A DNA stretch of 64,000 nt from G963704535 sp963704535 (GCA_963704535.1 OY969916.1:4898001-4962000); one strand, 5' to 3'; shown: positions 18,070 through 28,027, counted from the stretch's first letter. Translations and numbers: made by a program. The notes: generated from the sequence alone by a model not told the origin.

Positions 18070-18135
18070 GGTGTATCCCTTCGCGCCCGGCACGATTGGT
18101 CGCCCGGCGTCGTGCCGAAGTATAGCATACCCGCC

Positions 18136-18195
18136 ACGTGAAACGTGAAACGTGAAACGTGAAGAGGACTCACGCATCACGTTTCACGTTTCACG
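18136..18195. repeat. Hairpin of tandem (ACGTGAA) units
   Basis: Four ACGTGAA units and, after a 16-base spacer, (TTTCACG) units on the opposite arm. A closely related unit recurs at 49161-49215, with short traces at 1923-1940 and 56192-56205. Confidence 0.85.
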
Positions 18196-18196
18196 G

Positions 18197-18631
18197 TCAC
18201 GGAGCCGGGTCGTCGACGGCCGGCGAGAAGGCGATGCAGATGCCGCCGATGTGCTCGGCGGCGTCGAGGCTGATGATCGGCGCGGCGGCCAGCGCGCCGG
18301 TGGCCACCTGCTCGTCCCACGGCAGGCGCTGGCCGAGTGCAAAGGCGTGCGGCCGATCGGCGTGGCGCAACCAATCCCACAGCGCCGCCGCGATCCCTGG
18401 CGCCCGCGTGGGCATGTGCAGCAGTGTTTGTCCCGAGTAGAGCTTGATCTCGATCCGCTTGTATAGGAACCTGGGCGGCACGAAGGTCGCCAGCATCTCA
18501 GGCAGGGTCGAGGCGTCGGGAGGGGCAGCGATGATCGCGCGGCCTAGCTGCTCCAGTTGCTCCAGCTCGCGGGCGTGTTGGCCGCTGCGCTCGACCGCTT
18601 GGCTCAACCGGCGCGCCAGCACGCTGACCAC
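18197..18631 (-). pseudogene. Fragment of a GAF-containing sensor protein
   Basis: The frame encodes 144 residues beginning MVSVLARRLSQAVERSGQHARELEQLEQLGRAIIAA (split here as a signalling-helix linker) and then a GAF-like segment ending IGGICIAFSP. Upstream there is no membrane or input domain, and the C-terminus stops in the ACGTGAA repeat before the GAF domain is complete. It looks like the middle of a membrane-bound sensor that has lost both ends. A short free-standing protein is possible but unlikely. Confidence 0.4.
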
Positions 18632-18705
18632 CAGCGTGAATACTGGGAATCACAACTTAAAGAAGTATAGGATAAAGCAACCCGTTGCTGGCTAACATGC
18701 CCGTG

Positions 18706-18749
18706 AAGCCGATGCCGCTACGCGTCCACAAGATCGTTGGCATTTTGTA
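18706..18749 (+). other. Possible remnant of a MazF-type toxin gene
   Basis: AAGATCGTTGGCATTTTG at about 18729 recurs exactly at about 19434 inside the toxin gene, where it encodes KIVGIL. Here the same frame reads VHKIVGIL and stops. The match suggests a second, mostly deleted toxin gene or a recombination scar. The remaining 18632-18903 spacer shows nothing else. Confidence 0.3.
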
Positions 18750-18903
18750 GTCTGATTTTGTGCTTACACTTGTATCGATCTACAGGGCGGCGCGGCTGAA
18801 CGCTAGCCGTTGAGTGCGCCTCTGCCGTACCATTTGCATTCCGCTATTTCCTCTGCTAAGATCCCGCGTACCTATCGAGTGCGTCTGCCTGAGGAGGGCT
18901 GCA

Positions 18904-19155
18904 ATGTTAACAAGTGTCACAGGGATATATCGCAATGGACAGGTGATCTTGACTGAACAGCCGCAGAACCTTCCTGAGGAGACTCAGGTCATCATCACCT
19001 TTCTGACACCATCGGTGCTTGATCTTGCAACTCGCGGTATCGATGAGCTGCACGCCGCCGATTTACGTGCTCGCCTGCGGACGTTTGCATCCGAATGGGA
19101 CAAGCCCGAGATGGACATCTATAATGACTACGACGCTGCCAAAGCCGCGCTTTAA
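18904..19155 (+). CDS. Putative antitoxin of a MazF/PemK-type pair
   Basis: ATG 18904 lies behind GAGGAGGGCTGCA and gives 83 residues; longer starts upstream lack a signal. The N-terminus MLTSVTGIYRNGQVILTEQ and EETQVIITFL are typical of small beta-strand antitoxins of the AF2212/PHD-like kind that precede MazF toxins in this phylum. The last 32 bp overlap the toxin gene. The protein should bind the toxin and the promoter of the pair. Confidence 0.7.
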   Translation: MLTSVTGIYRNGQVILTEQPQNLPEETQVIITFLTPSVLDLATRGIDELHAADLRARLRTFASEWDKPEMDIYNDYDAAKAAL

Positions 19156-19480
19156 GCGGGGCGATGTTATTTTGGTCGTATTCCCCAATTCCGATCTGCG
19201 TACCGCCAAGTTGCGACCGGCGCTGATCGCGCAAGCGGATCATTTGCAGACAGGTCTCCCACAACTGATCGTCGCGATGATCACCAGCAATCTTACCCGC
19301 GCCAAGCATCCGAGCCGGGTGCTGATCCGCATTAGAACACGAGTCGGACGCCAATCCGGTCTGCTGACCGATTCGATCGTGATGACCGACAACCTCGCGA
19401 CGATTCTGGAGGCTGCGCTCCGCTTGCTCTTCAAGATCGTTGGCATTTTGAAGCCACTACCGACCTATACGAGCCCGTAG
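19124..19480 (+). CDS. MazF/PemK-family toxin (endoribonuclease)
   Basis: ATG 19124 overlaps the antitoxin gene by 32 bp and gives 118 residues. RFKRGDVILVVFPNSDLRTAKLRPA is the MazF N-terminal pattern (split here), followed by MITSNLTRAKHPSRV and LLTDSIVMTDNLATI, including the conserved SD(S)..MTD(N)LAT strand. MazF proteins cut mRNA in the cytosol. The expected family ending is replaced after LEAALRLLFKIVGIL by KPLPTYTSP, so the extreme C-terminus may be altered. Confidence 0.75.
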   Translation: MTTTLPKPRFKRGDVILVVFPNSDLRTAKLRPALIAQADHLQTGLPQLIVAMITSNLTRAKHPSRVLIRIRTRVGRQSGLLTDSIVMTDNLATILEAALRLLFKIVGILKPLPTYTSP

Positions 19481-19887
19481 CCGTGCAGCCAGATGAGCAC
19501 CGACCCCACCACCAACTGGCTGGAATATAGGGAGGTTTTCGCGTCGAGCAGGGGGGAGAATGAAAGGCTGATTTATGCGATCACTGGGAACTATATGAGC
19601 TTCGGGACCGGAAAGCTATGGCGTTGGCAGGACACCGGGAATAGCCCCTCGCAGACGGAAACCTGGTGGGCGCAGGCTGGAGTGACTTCAGAATGATCTT
19701 CGCGACGAGTGAGGGAAGGTTCTATGGCATAAAGGAGTGATCGGCGGCGGCTGAGAACGAAGCCAGAGGAGGCCAAGATGAGTACGGTGCTGGTCAATCG
19801 CCGAAATACTGCTCTACGGGCACGATACGCCAGAACAAGCGTAGCCCGACTAGACAGACCTATCACCGCCGGCAGTAGGAGGTAGAC
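19481..19887. other. Intergenic region, no confident gene
   Basis: About 400 bp between the toxin and LysE genes. A 67-codon frame at 19493-19696 (WLEYREVFASSRGENERLIY) has plausible composition, but it has no ribosome binding site and matches no family I know. I leave it unassigned. Confidence 0.4.
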
Positions 19888-20517
19888 ATGTTCGATCCGA
19901 CGAGTTTGGCGCTGTTCTTTGTTGCGTCATGGGCACTTATTCTGACGCCGGGGCCGGATATGCTGTATGTGATCACGCGAGGGATCGCCCAAGGCCGGCG
20001 CGCGGGTGTGATTTCTGCCTTGGGCGTCACGACGGGCATTCTCATCCATACTCTATTAGCAGCGTTTGGCTTGGCGGTGGTCCTGCAAACATCCACACTC
20101 GCCTTCTTGATTGTCAAGTATGTTGGTGCCGCCTATTTGATCTATTTAGGTGTGAAAGCGCTCAAAGACACGGGAACTTTCGTTATCCAAACGGAACGCC
20201 CAGTGCTGCGCATGCGCACGCTGTTTTGGCAAGGTGTGATCTCCAATGTGACCAATCCGAAGATTGCGCTGTTTTTCTTAGCCTTTTTGCCGCAGTTTGT
20301 CCACCGCGACACTGGCTACGTAGCGCTCCAAATGCTGGTGTTCGGGTTGCTCTTCGCCGGGTTCGGTGTGGTGTTTCTATCGATCGTGGGGTGGAGCGCA
20401 GGCGGCATTGGGCGCTGGCTGGCACATAAGCCACGCTATGTGAGTACGATCCGCTACCTAACCGGCGGCGCCTTGATAGGGTTAGGTGTACGGCTTGCAT
20501 TTGTAGAGCGGCGGTAA
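19888..20517 (+). CDS. LysE/RhtB-family amino-acid exporter
   Basis: A 209-residue protein with six hydrophobic segments and the LysE signature near the N-terminus: LTPGPDMLYVITRGIAQGRRAG, split over the first loop. KYVGAAYLIYLGVKAL and GVISNVTNPKIALFFLAFLPQF are also characteristic. ATG 19888 follows AGGAGGTAGAC. Members export amino acids or their derivatives across the cytoplasmic membrane. The substrate cannot be read from sequence. Confidence 0.85.
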   Translation: MFDPTSLALFFVASWALILTPGPDMLYVITRGIAQGRRAGVISALGVTTGILIHTLLAAFGLAVVLQTSTLAFLIVKYVGAAYLIYLGVKALKDTGTFVIQTERPVLRMRTLFWQGVISNVTNPKIALFFLAFLPQFVHRDTGYVALQMLVFGLLFAGFGVVFLSIVGWSAGGIGRWLAHKPRYVSTIRYLTGGALIGLGVRLAFVERR

Positions 20518-20542
20518 CGCTTCTACCGAAAGGAGCAACCCA

Positions 20543-20914
20543 ATGGAACTCGGCACGTTTTCGATCAGCCTGGCTGTCAAGGATCTCGAGGCTTCGAGGT
20601 CCTTCTACGAGAAGTTTGGTTTCAAGGTCTTCGCCGGGGAGGCCGCGCAGAACTGGCTGATCTTGAAGAACGGCGCTCACGTGATCGGGCTGTTTCAAGG
20701 GATGTTTGAGAAGAACATCCTCACGTTCAACCCCGGCTGGGATAATAACGCCCAGAAGCTGGCCGCTTTCACCGATATCCGCGAACTGCAGCGCCAGTTG
20801 AAGGCCCAAGGGGTGCAGTTGCAACAAGAGGCGGATGAGAGCACAACCGGGCCGGCTAGCTTCATCGCCGTGGATCCTGATGGAAACCCGATCCTTGTCG
20901 ATCAGCACGTGTGA
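20543..20914 (+). CDS. VOC-superfamily (glyoxalase/dioxygenase-like) protein
   Basis: A 123-residue single-domain protein behind AAAGGAGCAACCCA. The N-terminus LGTFSISLAVKDLEASRSFYEKFGF and the C-terminal FIAVDPDGNPILVDQH match the vicinal-oxygen-chelate fold, with one metal-binding glutamate or glutamine pattern weakly kept. Such small members isomerise, detoxify or bind small molecules. It lies 25 bp after LysE and may share its transcript. No specific reaction can be assigned. Confidence 0.75.
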   Translation: MELGTFSISLAVKDLEASRSFYEKFGFKVFAGEAAQNWLILKNGAHVIGLFQGMFEKNILTFNPGWDNNAQKLAAFTDIRELQRQLKAQGVQLQQEADESTTGPASFIAVDPDGNPILVDQHV

Positions 20915-20962
20915 GATAGCAATCGCGTGGATGTGCGTACCTGCCAGATCACCCAATGGTGC

Positions 20963-20968
20963 TATAAT
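20963..20968 (+). promoter_or_regulatory. -10 element before the reductase remnant
   Basis: A perfect TATAAT lies 35 bp before the ATG at 21004. No clear -35 box accompanies it. Confidence 0.4.
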
Positions 20969-21003
20969 TACGCTGCTCTCAATCAACGAACAAGGAGGCT
21001 GTC

Positions 21004-21117
21004 ATGGGAAAGGTCTTTGTGGATATGGCCATGTCGTTAGACGGCTTTGTCGCTGGACCAAACAACGAAGATGGCGGGCTGCACGAGTTGACAAATAACC
21101 CAAGCCTGTTATCATAG
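21004..21117 (+). pseudogene. 5' remnant of a RibD/DHFR-family reductase gene
   Basis: AAGGAGG and ATG 21004 open a frame reading MGKVFVDMAMSLDGFVAGP, the conserved start of dihydrofolate-reductase-like RibD C-terminal proteins (normally about 180-220 residues). After GGLHE it turns into unrelated sequence and stops at 21117, giving 37 residues. The following 270 bp contain no more of the domain. The promoter and ribosome site survive while the body is lost. Confidence 0.7.
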
Positions 21118-21389
21118 GCCACGGAAGATACGTCCACCACTCCAACTACCTCATATCATCTTCATCTCCAGGGGACCCTGACTACCATTGCTGCCTGCTC
21201 CAGCGTGGTGCCCCCTCCTGTTCCCAAGCGATCCAGGATTCTGCTCGCACAGCTTGTTGAGACCATGGTGTCACTATCCTGATGGTCTGTAGCTCTCGAT
21301 GCGCGTGATCGTCGCGTGGTCATCCCAATGCGTGCTTTGGCGCGTGCTGGGCATACGACGTTAATCTTGTTCGCAGAAAAGGAGGCAGC

Positions 21390-23321
21390 ATGGCACAGGA
21401 GGTGAACCAAGAGACGCCGCGGTGGACCCGTGACTACGTCTTCGACATCCTGCGCGAGCTTGGCATCCACTACATCTTCGGCGTCCCCGGCACAAACGAA
21501 ATCCCGATCATTGACGGCACCTCGTACCCAGAAAATGGCGTCCAGTACATCGAGTGTCTGCACGAGAACATCGCGATCGGCGCGGCGATGGGCTCGGCCC
21601 GCATGAGCGGCAAGCCGGGCGTCCTGGTCGTCCATGTGACGCCGGGCATCGCGCACAGCATCGGCAATCTCTTCAATGCCTGGCGCTCGCATATGCCGCT
21701 GGTGATTCTGTGCTGCCAGCAGCAGAACGAACTGGTGACACAGGAGCCGCTCCTGGCCTCAAACCTCGTCGATCTGGCCAGGCAGTACACCAAGTGGGCG
21801 CATGAGGTGCGCGCGCCGGAGGAGATGCCGCTGGTCCTCCAGCGCGCATTCAAGGAGGCGATGGCGCCGCCGAATGGGCCGGTGTTCATCTCCATCCCGT
21901 GGGAGTTCACGATCCGCCGCATCGGCGCCGACGAGCGCATCCAAGGCGTCACGCAGATCTCGCCGCACTTCACCGGCGACACGGCCACGATCAAGCAGGC
22001 GGCGGCGCTCCTCGCGGAGGCCAAGAACCCGATCATCGTCGGCGGCGACGCGGTCGGCTATGCCGAGGCGTGGCCGGAGCTCCAGCAGCTTGCCGCACTG
22101 CTGGGCGCGCCGGTGCTGCTCCAGAGCTTCAGCAGCGTCGCGAACTTCCCGAACGACGACTACCACTGGCAGGGAGAGCTGCCCGGCAGCCAGGCGGGGG
22201 TTCAGGGGGTATTCCAGGATCACGACGTCGCCTTCTTCTGCGGATTCGGCCTCCAGGCGCAGGTCGCAGTGTTCAAATACTCCGCCGGCCCGCTGATCCC
22301 ATCAAGTGTCAAGCAGATCTACCTTACCAACAACACCTGGGACATCGGCAAGAACTATTATGGCGAAGCGGCGATCTTTGGCGACATCAAGGCGACGCTC
22401 CCGCTGCTCAACGACCTGGTTCGCGCGAATTCGCCAGCCGGCGCGGCGGAACGCAACGAGCGCATGCGGCTGCTCGATATCCAGCGGCGCGTCGCGTGGG
22501 AGCAATACCTGGCGCAGGCGTTGACGCAGAAGGAGATCTGGGCCGTCGTCATCGCCGATGCGCTCCGCGAAGCCATCCAGGAGCACCGCCTGGAGAAGCA
22601 GTTCGTCTACGTCCACGAGGCGGTCTCCGATCCGGCGCCGTTCCAGTACCTGCTCCCGCTCGGCACCGAAGGGGCCATGCCGATCAGCTACTACTGCGTA
22701 GCCGGCGGCTCGCTCGGCTGGTCCATGCCGGCGTCGTTGGGGGTCAAGCTGGAGCCGCGCGGCTGGCAGGGCATTGAGACGCGCTTGGTCGTCACCGCCG
22801 TCGGCGACGGCTCGTCGCTCTTCTACCCGCAGACGTGGTGGACGGCGGCGCACCGCAACCTGGCCGTGCTGTACATCATCACCAACAATCATGAATATCA
22901 CACGCTCCAGGTCGGCCTCCAGCAGGTCATCGCCGCATATGGCTCGGCGCCCGGCTATGGCTGGCAGCCCAAGACCACCGACCCCGAGTATCTCACAATC
23001 CAGCGGCCGACGTTCGACTTCGTGGCGCTGGCGAAGGCCATCGGCGGTCAAGAAGGCGAGATCGTGCGGCTCCCCGGCGATGTGCGGGCCGCCGTGCGGC
23101 GCGGCGTCGACTACGTGCTACGGGAGCAGCGGTCGTACATCCTCGATATGCGAACGGCGCAGGCCACGCCCACGCCGCCCTCCACCGGGTTAACGGCGAC
23201 GCAGACGTTCGCGCGCTATGCCATGCAGCCGCCGCTTGATGCATTTCATCAGCAGGCGGCCAACGATCAGGCCGACGACGCAGGGCCCGGCACAATACCG
23301 AACATTCCAGTCATCTTTTAA
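21390..23321 (+). CDS. Thiamine-diphosphate-dependent enzyme, decarboxylase/ALS-like
   Basis: A 643-residue protein behind AAAAGGAGGCAGC. The N-terminal PYR domain has IFGVPGTNEIPIID and the catalytic glutamate in CLHENIAIGAAMG. The middle domain runs over residues about 200-330. The C-terminal PP domain has the ThDP/Mg motif GDGSSLFYPQTWWTAAHRNLAVLYIITNN, split here, with the usual spacing. Family members decarboxylate or ligate 2-oxo acids (benzoylformate, indolepyruvate and phenylpyruvate decarboxylases, acetolactate synthase). A flavin amine oxidase follows in the same direction, which favours a 2-oxo-acid decarboxylase. A 30-residue polar tail is unusual. Confidence 0.85.
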   Translation: MAQEVNQETPRWTRDYVFDILRELGIHYIFGVPGTNEIPIIDGTSYPENGVQYIECLHENIAIGAAMGSARMSGKPGVLVVHVTPGIAHSIGNLFNAWRSHMPLVILCCQQQNELVTQEPLLASNLVDLARQYTKWAHEVRAPEEMPLVLQRAFKEAMAPPNGPVFISIPWEFTIRRIGADERIQGVTQISPHFTGDTATIKQAAALLAEAKNPIIVGGDAVGYAEAWPELQQLAALLGAPVLLQSFSSVANFPNDDYHWQGELPGSQAGVQGVFQDHDVAFFCGFGLQAQVAVFKYSAGPLIPSSVKQIYLTNNTWDIGKNYYGEAAIFGDIKATLPLLNDLVRANSPAGAAERNERMRLLDIQRRVAWEQYLAQALTQKEIWAVVIADALREAIQEHRLEKQFVYVHEAVSDPAPFQYLLPLGTEGAMPISYYCVAGGSLGWSMPASLGVKLEPRGWQGIETRLVVTAVGDGSSLFYPQTWWTAAHRNLAVLYIITNNHEYHTLQVGLQQVIAAYGSAPGYGWQPKTTDPEYLTIQRPTFDFVALAKAIGGQEGEIVRLPGDVRAAVRRGVDYVLREQRSYILDMRTAQATPTPPSTGLTATQTFARYAMQPPLDAFHQQAANDQADDAGPGTIPNIPVIF

Positions 23322-23325
23322 AGAA

Positions 23326-23437
23326 AAGGGAGGGGCAAGGGGAGGGCTGCCCTCCCCTTAAAACCCCGCCCATCCTATTGGAAAAGGGAGGGGCAAGGGG
23401 AGGGCTGCCCTCCCCTTAAAACCCCACCCATCCTTGC
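23326..23437. repeat. GC-rich hairpin 4, duplicated in tandem
   Basis: Two almost identical units of about 55 bp, each with GGGAGGGGCAAGGGGAGGGC and CTGCCCTCCCCTTAAAACCCC, lie back to back between the ThDP and flavoprotein genes. Each can form a strong hairpin, so the pair may reduce read-through from the first gene to the second. Confidence 0.85.
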
Positions 23438-23467
23438 TACATAGGCCACAGAGCTAAGGAGGGAATT

Positions 23468-25063
23468 ATGGCTGACGAAACCATCGACATCGCCATTATC
23501 GGCGGCGGCGTATCGGGCGTCTACAGCGCGTGGCGGCTCAAGCAAGCCAACCCAAGCCGGAAGATCGTGGTCTTCGAGGGCAGCGGGCGCATCGGCGGGC
23601 GGCTGCTCTCGGTACGGCCGCCCGACATCCCGAACATGGTCGCGGAACTCGGCGGGATGCGCACCCTGCCGGCGACGCAGCCACTGATCACGCAGTTGAT
23701 CAAGGTGCTGAATCAGAAGCTTCCGCCGGACCAGCAAATCGAGGAGTACGACTTCCCGGTCGACCAGCCACAGAACATCGCCTATCTGCGTGGCGTGTAC
23801 CTCCGGCTGGCCAACTTCACCACCGAGCCGCACAAGGTCCCGTATGATCTCTCGTTCCTGGAGCGTGGTGGGACGGCCGGCAGTATTATCGTCAATGCGA
23901 TCGAGCAGATTGTGCCGGGGATCACGAATCCCGCTCTCAACGAAGCCCAGCGCCGGAAAATGGCCCAGGAAGCGTCGTTCGCCGGCATGCCGCTGTACCT
24001 GCAAGGCTTCTGGAATGTGCTGATGCGCGTCATTAGCGGCGAGGCGTTCCAGCTCGGCGTCGATGCCGGCGGCTACAACTCGACATTGAGCAACTGGAAC
24101 GCCGCCGATGCGATCCCCTGGTACCTTTCCGACTTCGGCATCCAGCCAAAGTACAAGGGCTTCAAGCAAGGCTTTCAGCAGGTGCCGAATGCGCTGGCGG
24201 AACTCTTCCGCCAGGCAGGCGGCGAGATTCGCTGTAACACGCAAGTCGATGGCTTCAAGTGGGCCGATGGCGGGTACGAGCTGCGCGCCCAGGGCAAGAC
24301 GATCCTGGCGGGGTCGCTGATCCTGGCCATGCCGCGCCGCTCGCTTGAGCTGCTTGCGCCGGAGAGCCCGCCGCTTCACGATATTCAGGATCTGATCAAG
24401 AGTGTCACGCCGCGGCCACTCTTCAAGCTCTTCACGACCTACACCAACCCGTGGTGGCGCTCGGCCGGTTACTCGACAGCCGATGGCAAGTTCGTCCCAG
24501 TGGAAGCGGGGCGCACCGTCACCGATCTGCCGGTGCGCCAGACCTACTACTGGCCAAAGGATGACGGCACGCCGGCGACCGGGGGGCCATCCATGCTCAT
24601 GGCGAGCTATGACGATGGGACGAATATCGGCTTCTGGGACGGTCTGCGCCCGCAGCGTCATCAAGCGTGGCAGAGGGGCCAGGAAGTCGCGCGGCCGAGC
24701 GATGCGTTTGAGGGTGACGCTGGCGGCCAGGAAACCGATGGCGAATGGGGCCAATACCAGGCGTCGGCCCGGATGGTCGCCGAAGTAGCGCGCCAGCTCG
24801 CGACCATCCACGGCCTGACCTACACCCCGGAGGTGCAAAACGCCGCCTTCCGCGACTGGGGCGACGACCCATTCGGCGGCGGCTGGAACAGTTGGAACAT
24901 CGGCGTCAAGAGCTGGGAAATGAAACAGCGCATTGTCCAACCGTTCGGCGAGCGCCCGCTCTATATTTGCGGCGAAGCCTACTCGGATGCACAGGGCTGG
25001 GTCGAAGGCGCGCTCCAGACCGCCGACCTGCTGCTGGCGAAGTTTGGGATTTCCCCGCTGTAG
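23468..25063 (+). CDS. Flavin amine oxidase / L-amino-acid oxidase-like protein
   Basis: A 531-residue protein behind AAGGAGGGAATT. The N-terminal dinucleotide motif IAIIGGGVSGVYSAWRL and FEGSGRIGGRLLSV bind FAD, and the C-terminal LYICGEAYSDAQGWVEGALQ is the second FAD motif of the monoamine-oxidase superfamily. The substrate domain lies between. There is no signal peptide, so it acts in the cytosol. These enzymes oxidise amino acids or amines to oxo acids or aldehydes with release of H2O2 and ammonia. With the ThDP enzyme upstream it suggests an amino acid to oxo acid to aldehyde route. Confidence 0.85.
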   Translation: MADETIDIAIIGGGVSGVYSAWRLKQANPSRKIVVFEGSGRIGGRLLSVRPPDIPNMVAELGGMRTLPATQPLITQLIKVLNQKLPPDQQIEEYDFPVDQPQNIAYLRGVYLRLANFTTEPHKVPYDLSFLERGGTAGSIIVNAIEQIVPGITNPALNEAQRRKMAQEASFAGMPLYLQGFWNVLMRVISGEAFQLGVDAGGYNSTLSNWNAADAIPWYLSDFGIQPKYKGFKQGFQQVPNALAELFRQAGGEIRCNTQVDGFKWADGGYELRAQGKTILAGSLILAMPRRSLELLAPESPPLHDIQDLIKSVTPRPLFKLFTTYTNPWWRSAGYSTADGKFVPVEAGRTVTDLPVRQTYYWPKDDGTPATGGPSMLMASYDDGTNIGFWDGLRPQRHQAWQRGQEVARPSDAFEGDAGGQETDGEWGQYQASARMVAEVARQLATIHGLTYTPEVQNAAFRDWGDDPFGGGWNSWNIGVKSWEMKQRIVQPFGERPLYICGEAYSDAQGWVEGALQTADLLLAKFGISPL

Positions 25064-25112
25064 CGATCAGCCACAGTGTAAAGTTGAACGGCGTCACCCG
25101 AAACCTTGTCTT

Positions 25113-25169
25113 AACAAACAGGCCAACGTTGAGCGCCAGCTAGCCGCGCTCAACGTTGGCCTGTTTGTT
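25113..25169. terminator. Bidirectional terminator, perfect 24-bp stem
   Basis: AACAAACAGGCCAACGTTGA... and its exact complement form a 24-bp stem (113-136 and 146-169 of this kilobase) with a 9-base loop. T-rich ends occur on both strands. It separates the convergent flavoprotein gene and the rRNA transcription unit, so it probably ends both. Confidence 0.85.
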
Positions 25170-25177
25170 TGCTCTAG

Positions 25178-25250
25178 TGGAGCGACGGGGATTCGAACCC
25201 CGGACCTTCTGCGTGCAAAGCAGACGCTCTCCCAACTGAGCTACCGCCCC
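25178..25250 (-). tRNA. tRNA-Ala (TGC)
   Basis: A 73-nt cloverleaf on the minus strand with anticodon TGC, T-arm GGTTCGAAT and the G3-U70 acceptor pair that identifies alanine. CCA is not encoded. It is the last gene of the 16S transcription unit. Confidence 0.95.
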
Positions 25251-25256
25251 ATAAAT

Positions 25257-25335
25257 GAATTGAGAATTGAAAATTGAGAATGAAGAAATATGTATGCTGG
25301 CCCTTTCTTCATTTTCAATTCTCAATTCTCAATTT
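25257..25335. repeat. Hairpin of (ATTGAGA)-like units between the tRNAs
   Basis: GAATTGAGAATTGAAAATTG and TTTCAATTCTCAATTCTCAA (approximate arms) flank a 25-base middle. It belongs to the short-unit hairpin class and sits inside the transcribed rRNA spacer. Confidence 0.8.
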
Positions 25336-25338
25336 GCC

Positions 25339-25415
25339 TGGTGGGCGTGGGTGGACTCGAACCACCGACCTCCATCTTATCAGGATGGCGCTCTAACCAA
25401 CTGAGCTACACGCCC
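25339..25415 (-). tRNA. tRNA-Ile (GAT)
   Basis: A 74-nt cloverleaf plus an encoded CCA (25339-25341). Acceptor arms GGGCGTG and CACGCCC pair fully, the anticodon loop is CTGATAA, and the T-loop is TTCGAGT. It lies between 16S and tRNA-Ala, the usual ITS order. Confidence 0.95.
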
Positions 25416-25490
25416 CAACCAAACGCTATTATACCACAACAATGTGAGACTAGGTGCGGTGTCAGGCAAAGTATGAGTGCCTGAGCTCCC

Positions 25491-26980
<1,490 letters not shown>

Positions 26981-27006
26981 TATGATGTTCCAGTCTCAAA
27001 GGACTG

Positions 27007-27040
27007 GTTGCACCGCACTTAGTCTCACATTATTGTTGGT
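27007..27040 (-). other. Leader half of the pre-16S processing stem
   Basis: The leader TGCACCGCACTTAGTCTCAC followed by ATTATTGTTG is complementary, with few mismatches, to the segment just past the 16S 3' end, AACAATGTGAGACTAGGTGC (25439-25458) and onward. The pairing would enclose the whole 16S and form the long stem normally cut by RNase III. Confidence 0.75.
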
Positions 27041-27165
27041 AAGGTGCAGACGCAGGGCCAGGCAAATAAAAACCAGCACGCCAAAGGCAGTGCTAGCTCG
27101 TCTCTACCTGGTTGTTACCGTCTACCTTGGGAGGTGAAACGGACGCCTTGCGTTTGTGCGCGTGG

Positions 27166-27194
27166 ATTATAGCAGGATGGCAGGCCTTTGTCAA
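27166..27194 (-). promoter_or_regulatory. rRNA operon promoter
   Basis: TTGACA (27189-27194) and TATAAT (27166-27171) on the minus strand are both perfect consensus with a 17-bp spacer. Transcription should start near 27159, about 180 bp before 16S. The G+C-rich bases after the -10 box fit an rRNA promoter. Confidence 0.9.
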
Positions 27195-27231
27195 ATAAAA
27201 AAGGGCATTGTCTCGCCTACGATCCGTGGTC

Positions 27232-27272
27232 GAAGGGGGAGTTTGAGGGGCAACCCCTCAAACTCCCCCTTT
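27232..27272. terminator. GC-rich hairpin 5
   Basis: GAAGGGGGAGTTTGAGGGG and CCCCTCAAACTCCCCCTTTC form an almost perfect 19-bp stem with loop CAA. It lies just past the stop of the minus-strand lipoprotein gene and before the rRNA promoter, as expected for a terminator. Confidence 0.7.
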
Positions 27273-27338
27273 CAAACAGTTTCTAAAAGCGTATAAGACA
27301 TGGTTTGGAGGTGGCCTGGGCCACCTCCAAATACGAGT

Positions 27339-27884
27339 TCAGTCGGGTTTTTCGACAACCGTTGAGTCGAAAATTGTCCCCACGAAGGGCATGTCTGAGT
27401 AGCCAGGACCGCTCAGAAAGCTATCTGGGTTCCATTTGGTGCCCTCGACACTGCCCAGCTTCAACGCAATCGTATTGCCGGCAACGAGCTTGCCGCTCAC
27501 GTCAAGCTTGAATGTGCCGTCGGTGCCAATCGTGTTCTCAGCGATCGTTTCGCCTCCGCTTGGGATATCGATCAGCTTGATCGGCACGCCGGCAGGACCA
27601 GAGCCACTGACCTCAACATCGGTCGATTTCACGGGTGTGTTCAACGTAAAATCAGGGCCAGGCTGCAAGATGGACGCCGGAGCCGGGTAGCCGCTTACAG
27701 CTGCCGGGGCAGGGTAATCTTCGACTGGAGCCGGGTAACCGCTTGTTGTAGTGCCTACGACGGGGGTTGCACCGGGGGAGGTTGTACTGGAGGCTGGTGA
27801 CTGAGGTGTGGGCGCTACAGGGACCTCCTCACCGCATCCGGCCAACAGCAGTGTGACCAGGGCAAGTGTAACAAACCAGCGCAT
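27339..27884 (-). CDS. Secreted lipoprotein with a bacterial Ig-like domain
   Basis: ATG 27884 (MRWFVTLAL) follows AAAGGAAGGTTCA; an earlier start lacks spacing. The 181-residue protein has a signal peptide ending LLLAGCG. A Pro/Ser/Thr linker with three SGYPAP or DYPAP repeats follows. The C-terminal domain reads like an Ig-like or filamin repeat: VEVSGSGPAGVPIKLID to GTFKLDVSGKLVAGN. It is probably anchored at the outer face of the membrane. The partner or ligand is unknown. It follows the surface protein gene on the same strand. Confidence 0.75.
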   Translation of the reverse strand: MRWFVTLALVTLLLAGCGEEVPVAPTPQSPASSTTSPGATPVVGTTTSGYPAPVEDYPAPAAVSGYPAPASILQPGPDFTLNTPVKSTDVEVSGSGPAGVPIKLIDIPSGGETIAENTIGTDGTFKLDVSGKLVAGNTIALKLGSVEGTKWNPDSFLSGPGYSDMPFVGTIFDSTVVEKPD

Positions 27885-27905
27885 TGAACCTTCCTTTAAC
27901 ACAGT

Positions 27906-27940
27906 ACAGAGAGGAGCAAGCTAGGCCTGCTCCTCTCTGT
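27906..27940 (-). terminator. Hairpin between surface protein and lipoprotein genes
   Basis: ACAGAGAGGAGCA and TGCTCCTCTCTGT form a perfect 13-bp stem with a 9-base loop. It lies 90 bp past the surface-protein stop and 20 bp before the lipoprotein start, so it is a terminator or attenuator. No long T-run follows. Confidence 0.6.
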
Positions 27941-28027
27941 GAGATACGTTATGTTCTCCAGGACTGACGAGGTATCGAGCAGTTTGGGAGTGGGAGGGCC
28001 CTGGAGCCCTCTCACTGCGCCTGAGCA

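Noticed and set aside
23375..24940. 521-codon minus-strand frame
   Set aside because: It lies opposite the flavin amine oxidase, whose motifs, start and ribosome site are clear; the frame is a high-GC shadow.
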